A DNA stretch of 64,000 bases. Origin: Coprinellus micaceus. Lineage: Eukaryota > Basidiomycota > Agaricomycetes > Agaricales > Psathyrellaceae. Made by a program: the position numbers and the translations under genes. Below the pieces are notes generated by a model. That model was not told the DNA's origin and did not search any database. It saw only the letters and a program-made list of their open reading frames with translations. How positions within the stretch are numbered: position 1 is the first letter of the stretch; every line of letters begins with the position of its first letter. Below, one piece after another: positions 23,530 to 36,467 of this stretch. The stretch is taken from NCBI GenBank assembly GCA_951394405.1, contig OX596340.1, forward strand, positions 1,860,001 to 1,924,000. The letters are read 5' to 3'.

Positions 23530-23973
23530 GATGGAGACGTCGACTTCGAAAGCTGGAGTTCTGGGAGGAGCTCGTCGAAGCTCGTATATGTACTCGCAGG
23601 ATATACCAGCCGCGTCCAATTCCACCGAGGATTGTCGTACCGACGATGGAGCTCTCGCTCAAAACTACCGGGAGAAAGCTCGGTTCGGATAAACAGTGAA
23701 CACGGAATATACTGAATTCTTCCAGAAGTCCGAAGAGGCTGTATCATTCGGGGTCATGAGGCGTTATGGGCCTGTGAAGTAGGATGCTAGGTGGTGGTAC
23801 ACATTATGCAGGTAGTTGCAACGCAATTGCAGCCCATGGGAAATGTATGCAAGTTCCGAAGTTGAATGAGATAATCCAAAAATAGACGATGAGGGAAATG
23901 CGGGGTGAGAAGGCGTCGCGGGCGTGAGTTTCGTGAGTTTCGTGGAGGTCGGAAACCAGTGAAAGAGTTGGGG
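23530..23973. other. GH131 promoter / channel 3' region
   Basis: About 440 bp between two leftward genes. Nearest the GH131 start is a TATATG site (around 23584, reading leftward as CATATAC). No other gene or structured element seen. Confidence 0.4.
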
Positions 23974-26900
23974 TCAATCCGTCCGTTTGAACATCCAGGA
24001 GAGTAGCCATGACCGTGTGGACGTCGGCTGAGTGGCTTCAGCTTGCTCATCCTGTAAGCGATCAAGCAGAGCTTGCCTCTCTTCCGCCAAAACCTCGTGT
24101 AAGATGGCATCATGGGCGGAAAGGTTCTGGCTTCGCCCCATCTTGGATGGGGCCAAAGACACCATTGAGCTCGTTTCAACGGCCGCGACGAGCTCTGCTT
24201 GAGCATGGGCGTCAGGCCGCAACCCAGAGTTTTGCGAATGCGTGCCTGATGATTTGTTGCTGTTCAAGGGTGGAGGGAGTTGTAGATTAGAAATCGCCGA
24301 AGCGGAGCGCGGTCGGAGAACTGGAGGTGACAGCCCATCTCCGGATACGGAGTGTATGTTAGGATCGAGCGTGAGTGCACTTGGACGGCGCCTCGCCACC
24401 AATCTGAGAGTGGGAAGATCGGACGACCGCAATGAGGATCCATAAGACACGGTCGACCTTCGGGGCCGCGTTGTTTGCTCGATACCTCGTTCGTTTGCTT
24501 GGACCCGTTGCTTGATGGTGGCTGGTAGATCTATTTCTTCGGTCCCGTCAACCTCGGGAAGAGAGGTGTAAGACACAGGTAGGGATAATGGCGAAGTCGA
24601 CGTTTCTCCTGGGCCTGATTCTGAGCTGTCGGTGAAGGCTATCTGTTGAGGGGAGGCGCTCTCGGTCGTTCCAAGCCACATTCCGAGTTGTCCAGGCTGG
24701 ACTCTGACTGTGATGGACACCTTCATGTCGACGGTGTCATCCAGGTTGAGGACGTTCACCGGGTCCCTTGGGAGCCAGAGTCCGTTGTCGATCCCCCGAG
24801 TGTAGTACGGATTATCATATGGAAGGTCGGCAGTTTCCTGGTCATCCCACGGAAGGGGAGCTGGGTGGGGCGTGACAGGTCCCAAGTGACCAACACTCCT
24901 TTCCGCAGCGGGAGACTCGCTTCGCTGAATCGGAGAAGCCATTGGTCGTTTCTGCCATGAGATGTCGTGCCCAAAGTCGTTGCGTGCCGATCGAGTGCGC
25001 GCCCGCTGCGGAGGGGACATGGAAAAGCGTGACGATGTCTTGTCGTCACGGTCAAATGGTATAGGCTTTCTTCGGTCTTTGTAAAAATTGGGCCGTTGGT
25101 GAATTGTGCTGTAGGAGAAATTGATCCAGGCGGGCACCTTCCAAGTGAGAACTGCTTTTCGGCGCGACGAGTGAATTAAACCTCTTCGTTCGTGGATGGC
25201 GCCGTTCTCGACATCGTCTGGAACAATATCGGAATCTGAGACTTGCTCCGTGGCTTGGTTTGAGACGGCTTCGGCTTCGGCGATGTCGTCCAATTCAAAT
25301 CGTGCTCGACACATCCGGGTTAATCTGCATATCGAACCATCAGGACAAGAAAATCGAAGCAGCGAATGGGTGACACTCACGCCAACTTGACCAGAACAGT
25401 GAAGACAATCAGGAAAGCGCATATACCGACGTTTGCCGACTTCTTCAGAACAACCATGTAGGCAAGGAACACAACGAGGGTCAGGGTGAGGCCTATATTC
25501 GTTTTAGAAGTGGATACATGAGAGTGGTGGTGAAGTGACATACCATCCAGGGAATAACGAACGATGCGAATGAGAAGTGTTTTTCCGTTGCCCTCGTAAT
25601 GCTTCGCATAGACGTGAATGAGCTGGTTCTTGATGACTCCAGCTTGGACGAAGAAATAAATGGTGCCAAATGGAAGCACGAATGGATTGAGCGCCGAGAA
25701 TAAGAGTAGGACGTGGATCACGAGCATGTGATTAGGAAGCCAATCTAATAAGGACTGTCAATACATGGGACGAGGTGAGGGGTAAGAATCACGAAGCTCA
25801 CAGTAAAAGTTCAGGGTTCGCGGACGGACCCCTACCGTTCGCTTGCGGGGAGTCACTTGTCGGGAGGTTGATGGATACATGATCAGCGGGAGCTAGTGGA
25901 AAGTCAATGCAAGTCGAAACAAAACAGTGTAAGGAAATACATACGCCAACTATGGAGAGACAGTCAGCCTCGACCTGCGGGAAACGCTAAATAGAGTACT
26001 CACGAAGAACCAATTCAAATCCTCCGTGCATAGCCGTGGTGAAAATCACTGTGTGTAAAAATATGAGACCACTGAACGCCAAGAGGAGAGGTAAACACAT
26101 ACGCCATCCAATGTAGAACGGTCCCGCACTCGGGAAGCTCGTTGCGATAATTTCGAGCAACTTCATGCCGGCGACGTTTTTCAAGGACTGGAGAATCGAC
26201 TGCATGACGGTCGTCCCAACGCAAAAGAAGACGAGGACGTTCACAATGAGGAACTTGTAATATCGTGTCATGATGAGGTCGTGCAGAGCAGATAAAGTCG
26301 TTATGGTATGAGCTTTCTTCGCAATTAGGAGGAGGATCAGAGGGATGAGAAGGGCGAGTAGTGCTACGAGTAGGGTCGGGAGGAAAGATTGAATGACCTC
26401 GGATTGCCATGGATGTCGGTCGAGGTAGCGTTTCTTTCAAGAGGTCGAGAGGTAAGAGGACGAAACGCCAAGGGAAAGAAAAGCAATCGCACCAAGGCGG
26501 GCCAGAACAGCGAGATGTTCTGAATGGAGACCAAACCAACGAGAAGCGAAACGGGGAACAACCAAAACAAAGTGAAGCCCCTATAACGTCGTGTCACACT
26601 TAGTCGCTCCAGTTTCAGAGGGATGTCGACTGTCGTTACTCACCACACACCAACATTGACGATCCAGTCCTTGACAAACTCCACCCTGAAAGAGGACTTC
26701 ATAACCCTGATCCAATCGATGTCCTGGTATTCCGGCGCCATCGTAACCAAGCATGTCAAGGGGTTCTTGGGGTGGACTGCCAGATACTTGCACGCCCTTC
26801 TCGCATCTGCTGTGTCGGCGAAGGTCACGAAGGCCGTCGACGTTGGATCGTAGTCCGCGACAGCCTTCGCCCTATTCTGCGTGATCATATCCGTCAAGAG

Positions 26901-28752
26901 GTTGTACTTGGCTGTGTAGTAATCGATTGTAGGCACGACCCTCCCACGGAAGAGGTACCCAAGCTGAATGAGCGGCTGATACGCTTCTAGAGTGCTCCGT
27001 GGCAGGCTGAGCAGTGCGTCCCACACGCTTGCTCGGGAGTTTCGCGCATCCGCCTTGCGCTTGTCAGAGAATGGTGGGTATGATGAGTCGACCGTGTTGG
27101 TGTCCGATGAGCTGCTGGAGCCGGATCCACGTCGGATACGCTTGAATTTATGGGTGGTGAAGGACCGTTTCTTCTTCTTCTCGTCCAACATCCCAAACTC
27201 GCGCACGAAAGGGCCAAGGACCTCAACGAGCTTCTCCATTCGCTCTTCTTCGGGCATGGGGTTCGGAGTCCCTTCCTCGAGATCGGGAACTGTGCGGGAG
27301 ATCCGTTTCCTCGCCATTTCGGCTGCCTTGGTAGACCGATGGTGAACCAGAGGTTTGCTGCATCTCTTTCTTACCATGGCTTCCTTGACGTCCTCGAGGG
27401 CTTTGTTGGCGAGCTTGATGTGGGCTGTCTCAAGCAGCCGCAGAATCTCCTCCCGTCGTTCCAAAAGCGAGGCCAGTTCTGTCATTTTGCGGGCGATGAC
27501 GACCTTCTCGACAACGGGTTTTTCCTGAGTCTCCTCCTTCTCTTTGTCCTTCTCATCCGAGGTTCGATCCTCATCTTTGGCGGAGGTGGGCAGGACATCT
27601 TGGATCTTGCCTGGAAGTTTCTTCGCTCTGTTGAACGCGAAAGTGATGGTCTTGTTGATGAGGCCGGGCTGGACTGAAGAGGTCACACCAATGCTTGTCT
27701 TTTCAATCTTGCGAGAAAGCCAGTACTCGAAGTACTCTTTTAGCTCCTTTTCATTGCGTAAGGAGTGGGGCACGTTGGAGACCATCACCGTTCGAAGTCG
27801 AAGGCCCCGGTTAGGGTAATTGGAGTCGAGGGAAGGGACTTCCTGGAAGGCGTACTGAGGGCGAGGATGGGGGTATACTTTGGGATCGACGCTTTCCGGG
27901 TTCTCGGCGAGCTCCTGCGCTTTTGCAGCTGCCTGCGCTATGGAGAGGGCGCGTAGTCGAAAGGCCCCGTTGCAGATCCAAACCAAGGTGGCCATCCAAG
28001 TCAAGGTGATCCAGAAGAGCAAGCACATATGTATCCACAGCAGAGACAGTCCAGTATCGGTTTCGGCCAGGGAGGATATCGAAGCACGAGTCATAGACTT
28101 GGGTGGGACTTCGTCACTTGAGAATCGAACGTGAATGGGGAATAGGATGGGGAAAGTCGTTAGTGAGTGCAGTAGTGCCCACCAGACTGTGTACGCAGTG
28201 AGTCAATCGCGACAGACGCATGCGAAACAAACTGCTTACAACAGCCCCTCAGAAAGCGCACATATAGCGTTGCATCGACCCCTCGTAATGAATGCATTTC
28301 GTCCTCCTTGAAGCGGACCACCGGCTTGACCCAGGACAACATCCACCCCGCAGGAGTCGGCGGCGATGGTCGTCTGGAGAATGTCAGCAACGTTCAATCG
28401 ACTTGTGAGAAGAAACCCACCTTGCCCATGACCTGCCTTGATACAAGCTTGGTCCACGGTAAGCACACTATTCACGGGGAGTAGAAGGGCACTCACTATC
28501 CAAACTCCCATGACTCCCGGCTACCAAGCCCTGCAGTCGTAGGCTTTGGCTTCCCTCTGCGTCGAACCCTCTTCATCAGCTCATGACCCCCAACGCAAAG
28601 CACCGTTATTCCTATGCCCACTACAGTCTGATTTATCAAGCCACTGGGCAGATGGAACGAAGGTCAATGACCGTCGAGTGCCGCAATGACGACAGTCCCC
28701 AAACTGCTCACCTGTAGTTCTTAGAAAAAGGCCTGGTCTGAATGTCGCCCAT
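23974..28752 (-). CDS. CSC1/OSCA-like cation channel (Rsn1/Phm7 family)
   Basis: Thirteen exons, 1367 residues: 28752-28712, 28643-28497, 28447-28433, 28373-28240, 28186-26644, 26580-26493, 26433-26103, 26048-26004, 25949-25945, 25892-25802, 25744-25544, 25492-25381, 25324-23974. Domains in order: N-terminal helices (RSO1_TM; LINQTVVGIGITVLCVGG), the cytosolic Phm7 RNA-binding-fold region (NRGLRLRTVMVSNVPHSLR), then the 7-helix core (GFTLFWLFPVSLLVGLVSIQ, SFPSAGPFYIGWLIFTTAMH, RQVTPRKRTVGVRPRTLN) and a 450-residue polar tail rich in Ser/Arg. Family members are osmosensitive calcium-permeable channels in the plasma membrane. Exons of 15 nt and 5 nt are needed to keep the family sequence; intron sizes (52-54 nt) around the 5-nt exon are normal. 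Confidence 0.9.
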
Positions 28753-29047
28753 TCTTGGCGGTTGACAGGTTCAGCACCAGGGCTACGTCGGTTGGGGGTA
28801 CATGAACAAGGAAGAGGAGAAGCGAGTCGGTTGTGTCGCAGTGTGTGGTCTGGTGCCACAATGAGAGAAGTGATGGAAGTCGCGGCTCCTCCGCGTGCGA
28901 AACTCTACGATCGCCTTCTCGCTGGATGAAACGGTGACGCCGACTAATATGGGAAAGCATAACGACAACGAAACGGAATGCTAACGATATACTCGAGGTC
29001 CATTGTGCGGCAATTCGTATCAAATTGCAGGGATAGGTCTCTATAAT

Positions 29048-29737
29048 CTACTTGGTGCGCATGATACGGAGCGTATGCGGCTTGTACACAAAGTTCTCCG
29101 CGTAGTTCTTGGGAGGAATGCGCTTCACCATCTCGGGTTGTCTGGAATCGCAAGGGTCTCGTCAGGGGCGAGATTATACGGTAACCGAAAATCAACGTAC
29201 ACATAGTAGTCCCAACCTAAGGCCATGGCAGGGAGTGTGAGGGGTTTGATTGTAATGGGACAGAGCTTCCCGACGCACCTTGCTTCTCGGCGAAATGCGC
29301 CGCATCCTCCTTGCTCCTGAACGACATGCGTGCTCCCTGTACGTAGTCGGCTGAACTGGCGTAACCCATCAGGGGATTCTCCCAACGACTTGACCCAGGG
29401 AGAATGTCGAAGTCTATCCTCCAACGTTCCATCTTGGCACCTCCGCTCTGCATAGTATTCCTAGTAGGTTGGTAGATGCGGACGACGCGCTTCCTTAGGT
29501 CGGCTGGTTGAAAGTTGAGGCCAGTGTCGATGCAGATAAGCGTAAAGACGCACCAGGAGCACCACTAATGGTGTCGGCGGCCAGGACCTCAGATGGCTGC
29601 TCCGGCTTGGGGGTCACCGCAGTGGATTCTTCTGGCTTGGTTGCGGAGGTGGAGGCGAAGCGGTGAGCAGCGGGCGCCTGGGACGAGACAAGCCTCGACA
29701 CCGAGGCGGCCTGTCTCACAGAACGAAGGAGCGACAT
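29048..29737 (-). CDS. NDUFS4: Complex I subunit NDUFS4
   Basis: Four exons (29737-29554, 29503-29279, 29216-29201, 29141-29048), 172 residues. The first 30 residues are a mitochondrial presequence (MSLLRSVRQAASVSRLVSSQ). The conserved ETC complex I subunit region begins at VRIYQPTRNTMQSG and runs through MERWRIDFDILPGSSRWEN, ADYVQGARMSFRSKEDAAHF and WDYYV to PPKNYAENFVYKP. Exon 3 is only 16 nt. It is an accessory subunit near the NADH-oxidising N-module, needed for assembly. Ends 296 bp before the start of the CSC1-like gene on the same strand. Confidence 0.93.
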
Positions 29738-30415
29738 ATCTGGTGGTGGATGCGTCCAACAGCGACCAACCGCAACGACGGAATTGGCCGTCTGTGTTTG
29801 TATCTGTGTGATTTGAAAGTTGTTGGCCCGCGGTCCCCTAAATCGTTGCCCCTGGGCGCTTATCGAGATCGCAAAGGTCTAGAATATTCAGATATAAGGT
29901 GTCCGGGGAACCATCTGAGCTACTGAGCAGGGCAAGGAGGATATGTCTCCCCATGACTATGGGGGCCCCAAGATGCGCTGGTCGATGCCCCGGAGTCTGG
30001 ACTTCTTAATTCTACCCTGCTCCTTTGTGCTTTTGTCGCACCAAACTATGCCACAAGCCCGCACAATAATTTAGAGACACGGCAAGTCGAGCCTGGCTTC
30101 ACCTCAGGTGTGCCTATGTACGTGGAAGTCGAGGAGAAAGCCTGATTCGGCGTCTGCAACTCCGACGATCCGACCTGTTGCCTTTTCAGCATGTCGCCCG
30201 ACATCATTATTGATCAACTACCACCTCGAACTGCAATGTCCCTCTCACCGTCATCGTCCAAGGCGCAGGATTAGCTTCTATTCATTCCTTACCATCTGGG
30301 TGCCTGCCTGGGTGCCACTCATCTCTTCCACCCGAACAGTCTAGGCCGCAACATCTTGGTTACAACGCGTCGACCCATCTCACACCAATACCGTCCACTC
30401 GTACCCTGATTCGAG
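29738..30415. other. Divergent promoter region NDUFS4 / RICTOR
   Basis: About 680 bp between head-to-head genes. No TATA box or gene seen; GGGCGCTTATCG at 29856 is a variant of the recurring GGCGCC-type motif. Open frames are short. Confidence 0.4.
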
Positions 30416-33400
30416 ATGCCAGCGGCACTCAGTACCTCCAACCTGACGACATCGACTAACGTGACTTTGGTGAACAAGGATGGTTTCACACAACTGGATC
30501 CTGGTATCTCGATGGGGGAGCTCGAGGGGCGGGGACCTGCAGAGCAGGTGAGTGTCCATGTCACCCGACCTCATATGAATCGTCGCCAACCTCACAGTGT
30601 AGTTGGCGGTACTGAATGAGCACCTTACCCTGCAAAACCGTATCAAAGAAGGGGCAGAGAACCTGTTGATTATGCCCTTGGCCGTACGTCGCATCTAAGT
30701 GGTGTTGCCATGATCCTCGCTCAAGTGTATCAGAGCTCCGTCCGCCAACAAGTGGAATCCGAACTAGATATGGCCAACACCAAGATTGAATCTCTACAGA
30801 GGCGAATCGACCTCGGTGAGTACACGCCAACCTAAGCGATCCTTCGTCCTCATCCAAGTCCAGAATCCACCCGGTCAAAGCAGCAGGCAGACGCCCAGCG
30901 CAAACTACTTCAAGGAAACAAGGCGCCTAAACAGGAGGAGCAGCCCTTGAATAAAAGTGCGTCCTCTACTTGGCTTTCATTACTTTCATTGACAATTGGC
31001 AGGCGGCGAGGACTTCCGAACGGCACTGCAAAACGCGACAACTTACCTCAAGCAGCTCGATACCATGGCGCATGAGCGTCCTCCCGAGGCATCATCATCC
31101 AACCCCGAGAGCCAGACCCCTGCGTCTATTGAAACGGACCGCCAGCGAGTTGAGTTGCTATCCAAACTCATAAATATTATGCTTCGCCAATTGCGAGTGC
31201 GGTACGAACTGAAGCTTCCGGACCTCCTTCGCGCGTATGTGTTCTCGTCCCTGTGAAAACTTGCGCTGATTCTGCCTGTCTAGTGTCGTACCATGTCTCG
31301 CAGATCGCTGTTCCAAGCAATCCCGTGCCAACGCCTACCGACTTATCCGACTTGCGTTGGTGGACAGTGATACAGTTGAGCAATTGGACCGCACAGTGGA
31401 CTGGTATCTCATCAAGTGAGTTATTGACCTCTTCTTGCGTATCTTGAATTGAACCGTCGTCCAGATCACTACAACGGGACAATAAACACGCTACGGAGAA
31501 GGAGCAGGCTATCAAGCTCATCCGAACTATAATTGAAGTCGGCACCACCAGGAAATCTACAGCCCTCGCCAGTGGCTCGAGTTGTGGATCTGTGAAGCTG
31601 TCAGAGGCCGTCATGCGGGCTTTCATCGCCGTCGCCGAGCACCCTGAAGACCCATTCAGGCCCATATGCATCCAAACGCTCACCGAAATCTGTACGTCCT
31701 TCCAGTTTCTCGCAATTATCTTCGCTCAAAATGGGATTTGGTTTACAGTACTGATGGATACCGACCTGTTGGCGCGTTCAGGAGGAATTCGAGTACTCTT
31801 GCATGTTATGGGCGAGGGCCCTCACGAGCTTGCGCCTATTATTGCGTCTGCCTTCCTCCATATCATCGATTCCCCTCGGACCCGGGTTTACCTATCCATT
31901 GGCACGGACATCGAGGTAACGTAACAAAGCTCTTCTCTCAGACCTGCTTGCTAACCGTTTTCAGATGGCGTTATCGTCTATAACAGATGCGTACGGCAAA
32001 CCTCAGGACCAGCGAGACAAGATCAAAGCCTGCTCGAAAGTCGTTCAGCTGATTTTGCGTACATGGAGTGGTATGTTGGCAAGCCTCACTTTCAGGGCAA
32101 TTGTGGGCTAACTCCATTTCAGGTTTGATGTACTTCTGTCTGGAAGATATGCGAGCCATCAGGTCTCTTGTCGATACCCTACGTATACCCTCTCTAGAAA
32201 CAAGAGTGCGTACAATCTCTCTCATCACAGACCTCGTTCTGAACGATCACAGGACGTTATACTCGACATGTTCTTCGACCTCCTGAACATCAAAGCACCG
32301 GAGTGGTACAAGACATTCATCGATGGCCGCAGGCTCACAAGTCAGTTCTCCCGCTGTCTCCCTGAAATGAATACTCGACTGAATGGCTCTCTCGCAGTGT
32401 ATCGACGGAAATCTAATCATCCAGACCACCACCAACAGAAGGAACCAGACAATATAGATCGGCCACACCAAACTCTAAAGCTGACGGACCAATACATCGC
32501 GCTACTTCTGGCGACTCTGACAAATGCCGGCCTATGTGATGTACGACGCGCCTCCTCCCTGTCCTTTCCGGTCTAACTAGTTCACCAGGCCTTGACCGCA
32601 ATGATGGAAGAAACCACAATGGGTACAAACCTGTCGCGCAAAGCGACCTTGCTCATGGCTGAAGTACTCGCTATGAGCAATCGAGTACTTCCACTCACAA
32701 CGGCTGGCCGAATACAAGCGATATCTCCGGTCTTTGACATGGCGATCGACTACGACAACAAGGAGAACAGGATTGTCGGCACATCGGCTGTGCAAGCCAT
32801 TGATAGCTTTAACCGGAATAAGGCGAGGCTCGAAACGTATAAGCTGGGGAACCAGGCAGCTGCCTTTCGCCCGCGGTACGCTTTCGTTTCAGATACACAC
32901 TCCTCGTTGAACGATGCTTACTTTACTGAAGGGCGAACTCGGTAGAAGACGCGGTCCGGCGAGGCCAGCGACAAGTAGAGCAGGTGAAGCTGAAGATCAG
33001 CATGCAGATGGACGACAGAGCCTTCCAAGCCGCTATCGTCGATACGCAGGTCATGTCCACCAAGGACCCGGCCAAATGGGATTTCGAGGCTCTTCAAGCG
33101 TTTATCGAGGGTCCGTTGTTGGTCCCGAAAAGGATGGAAGAGGCGATCAAGGCGTCCAGGTTCATTCGTCGTCTTATGGCCTTCTATCTACCCTTTACTC
33201 GGCAGTTTGGTGAGATGAAGAGGGTCAAGGTATGTGCATTACCTGTTCGAACCTCGGTCGGCCCTTGACATCAACGAAATTCTGCTGCGTTAGGCGAATA
33301 GTCGCTGGGTGAAACTCGGGTGCACGTTGATGACGACTCTGATGGCCACGCCTGAGGGTGTCAAGTACCTCGCTGTGGAAGACCAGTTCCTGTCGCAAAT

Positions 33401-35355
33401 CCGGAAGAGCTTTATGCAGCTGGATCCTTTCAACGGTGTCGCCGAATCGGAGCCCATCTTCTCGAAGAAACGAATGCTCGACACGCTCACGTACGGGTAC
33501 CTCGAGATGCTTGGGACGCTGAGCAAGTACAAGGATGGCGTTGAGTTACTGGAGAAGTTTCATATCTTTTCGTCGTTTTACAAGTTGAGCGAGCTAAGGA
33601 GTCGGGAGGACTTGATCAAGGGCATCGTGGAGAACCTAGATTACAGCGTGTGAGGGCCTTTCCCCCTCGTGTGTGTGAAGACTAATATGTTTATGGGATC
33701 GTAGCGATGGACATGCCCGAATCGTTCTCTCGAAAGCGCTTACCTCGACTTACAAGCACATCCGGCTGTACGCGACAAAGCACCTCGGCACTCTCATTCG
33801 AAACCTCTCCACCGCCAACGCATGGACACTCCGGCTGCTTCTCACCCAGTTGTACGATCCCGCGCCCGAAGTCTGCGAGCTCGCGGTCCATTTCCTAGAG
33901 GAAGCGTGCGATTCCAAGGAGGTACTGCAGTTGGTTGTTGAAATGCAGCCGACGGTGGATCATCTCGGCGAGATCGGTCACCCGCTCCTGTTGAAGTTCA
34001 TGTCGACGCCGATGGGATTTAGGTACCTGTATGACCAGGGGTATATCGACAGGGAGATGGACATCTGGTTCAATGTGAGCGCCGCTTCACTCCAATACTG
34101 TTGGTGGTGAACTGACGAGTTACACAGGAGCGAAACATCTACTATGTTGTCCAGGTCGAAGTCTTCTTGGCGAGAGTGTTCAGCGCTGGCAACCATGGCG
34201 ATTATGACGACGACCTGCTCGCTTTCGACGGCTCTGTTCCACCACATTTTTATGGTGAGATGTCCAAGACGGAGCTTGGATGCCAGATTCTGGCGGAGAA
34301 GGGCCACTTTGCAGAGTTTGCTCAGTTTATTCGCCAGCATAGTCGTGAGAGCGAGGACCCAGATCTTATCATGAAATTGAAGAGTATCCTTTGGGCAATC
34401 GTGAGTTCCCCTCATTGTCTTCCCCCAGACCCCGTCTGACTTGTTGGGATAGGGCAATGTTGGAGCGACCGAGGGAGGCCTCCATTTCCTGGAGGAAGAG
34501 GAAGTGATTCCTGCTATCCTCGAGATATTGGAAGAGTCCCCGATCCCCTCAGTTAAAGGGACGTGCTTCTTCGTACTTGGATTGATCTCGTCCACCTCGG
34601 AAGGCGCAGAAATCCTGGACGACTACCACTGGGACGCCACTTTGACACCCCTCGGCTTCCCCACCGGTATTTGTATCCCTGCCGATGTGGAGAAGTTCCT
34701 TTCAGTGAGTGGCCCCATTTTGTGCAACGTTCATGAGAGCTGAATGTTTTGGATAGATACCTCAATGGACCACGAAAGAGCCTGCATCCGCGCAACCGCG
34801 TCTACTACCTCCCACCGCTGAACACGAGGTCGAGATCATGACCGCCATTCAAAACCTTTCCAACACCGTCATCGCAAATGCAGCTTCCAGGACATTGACG
34901 AGGTACGTCTTCTCACACGCACAGCGTCCAGTTCCCTCTGACCGTCACCCAGGCTAAAGTCGAGACCCGAATGCAAGGACACGTTCAGCTCCCCCGAGAT
35001 GGCGTACCGCGCATTGCATATCATCTCCAGTCATCGGTATCGTCTCCCCGTCCGGCGGTACATCCTGGATCTCTTCAGCGGCCTCGAGCTTGACGAGGAG
35101 CTGGTTGCGGCATTCAACGAGGCTGCGAGCAAGCTGCCCAAGGTGTCACCCGAATCCCAGCTTCCCAAGGCCGATAGGCTTCGACTGAGCGTTCTTCCCC
35201 GCATTATGAAGAGGAACTCGGATAGCGATGAATCTGGGGACGAGGATGAGATGGATACGCCTCCAGCGACGAAGGTGGTCACGGACGGTGACAACCCGGT
35301 GCTGAGCCTTTTGCCACAGAGAAAATCGGTTGGCTTTCCTACGAGGGTTGTGTGA
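30416..35355 (+). CDS. RICTOR: RICTOR, core subunit of TORC2
   Basis: Twenty exons, about 1316 residues: 30416-30547, 30603-30683, 30734-30815, 30864-30956, 31003-31234, 31284-31415, 31465-31691, 31749-31915, 31965-32070, 32123-32205, 32253-32340, 32398-32540, 32589-32875, 32932-33229, 33294-33649, 33705-34074, 34128-34400, 34453-34704, 34757-34902, 34953-35355. After an N-terminal coiled-coil area come the helical-repeat blocks of the Rictor family: VMRAFIAVAEHPEDPFRP, SGGIRVLLHVMGEGP, RIPSLETRDVILDMFFDL, RANSVEDAVRRGQRQVEQ, LTYGYLEMLGTLSKYKDG, VEMQPTVDHLGEIGHPLLLK and ILDDYHWDATLTPLG. Homologues: human RICTOR, yeast Avo3/Tsc11, fission yeast Ste20. RICTOR gives TORC2 its identity and substrate access. 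The kinase it acts on, YPK1, is at 9153 in this window. Exon 14 starts after an AAG acceptor that restores the conserved RANSVEDAV. Confidence 0.93.
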
Positions 35356-35587
35356 TCTGTATTTGTATCTTTTTATCTGTACATTCGATATTCATGGACT
35401 TTTGAAGAAAGGATCCGCCTCCGAGTCGCCCTCCTCGTTATCGGAGACTGAAATGTTGATGCCGACATCGGGCCGAGCCGACAACTGCACGATTTAGGTT
35501 CAGCCACCAAGGGTCGCACGGTCGTTTGTCGAAGAGCCAATTGAGTGTAGCGAGAAAGCAAGGGCTCGACAACCTCAAGACTCCAAG

Positions 35588-36467
35588 ATGGGTACGTGCT
35601 CGCCGTCCGTCACGATGTCGAGGGCCCGTTTGACCGTTTAATCCATGTCCAGTTCGCTACGCTGCCGCCACCCTCGCTTCCAACCCCGAAAAGAGTGAGA
35701 TCGGTCACCTGTGCAAGTTTGAGACGGTCCCAGAGCTAACGCACCATATCCAGCTGCCCTCGCCCGTGGGGAGTACCTCCGCACCCACTTCAAGAACATG
35801 CGCGAGGTCGCCGCCGCCCTCTCTGGTGTGTAACACAAGTTATGAAGGAAACAGAACAGAATGAACCAATCCAATTCACTTGTGCAGGAATGAACCTCCA
35901 GAAGGCTTACACCTACCTCGGCGATGTTGGCGACCACAACCGCGTCATTCCCTTCCGAAGGTTCGCTGGCGGTGTTGGGCGCACGGGGCAGGCCAAGGAG
36001 TTCAAGGCTACTCAGGGTGCGTCTGCAAAAGCTCCTGTTCATTGGGCTTGCAATCTAATCCAGCTGTTGTCCCAAAGGTCGCTGGCCTGAAAAGTCCATC
36101 AAGTTCATCACTCGCCTCTTGAAGAATGCCGAGTCGAACGCTGACGCAAAGAACTTGGATGTCGAGGACCTTGTTATCAAGAACATCGGTGTTCAGCAGG
36201 CCCCCGTACGTCGTGTGGCTCCAGGCGCCTATCCCCGAATTTCCTGACATCTTGGCTTTTCCCCTTCCGCTTTAGAAAACCCGCCGCCGCACGTACCGTG
36301 CCCACGGCCGCATCAACCCCTACCAGGGCCACCCTTGCCACGTCGAGGTCATCCTCGCCGCCCCCGACGCTGAGGTCGAGAAGTCCAACGCCGTCTCCGA
36401 ATCCGCTCTCTCTGGCCTCAACCGCCGACAGGTCGCCCGCAAGAGGATCGAGGCTGGGCGTGCTTAA
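35588..36467 (+). CDS. RPL17: 60S ribosomal protein uL22 (L17)
   Basis: Six exons (35588-35591, 35653-35694, 35754-35825, 35888-36016, 36078-36205, 36276-36467), 188 residues. The first coding exon is only ATG plus one base, a pattern common in fungal ribosomal protein genes. Conserved features: [54 protein letters not shown], and the basic C-terminal [20 protein letters not shown] that lines the peptide exit tunnel. Introns are 61-71 nt, too short to host typical snoRNAs. It follows RICTOR on the same strand, 232 bp away. Confidence 0.96.
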
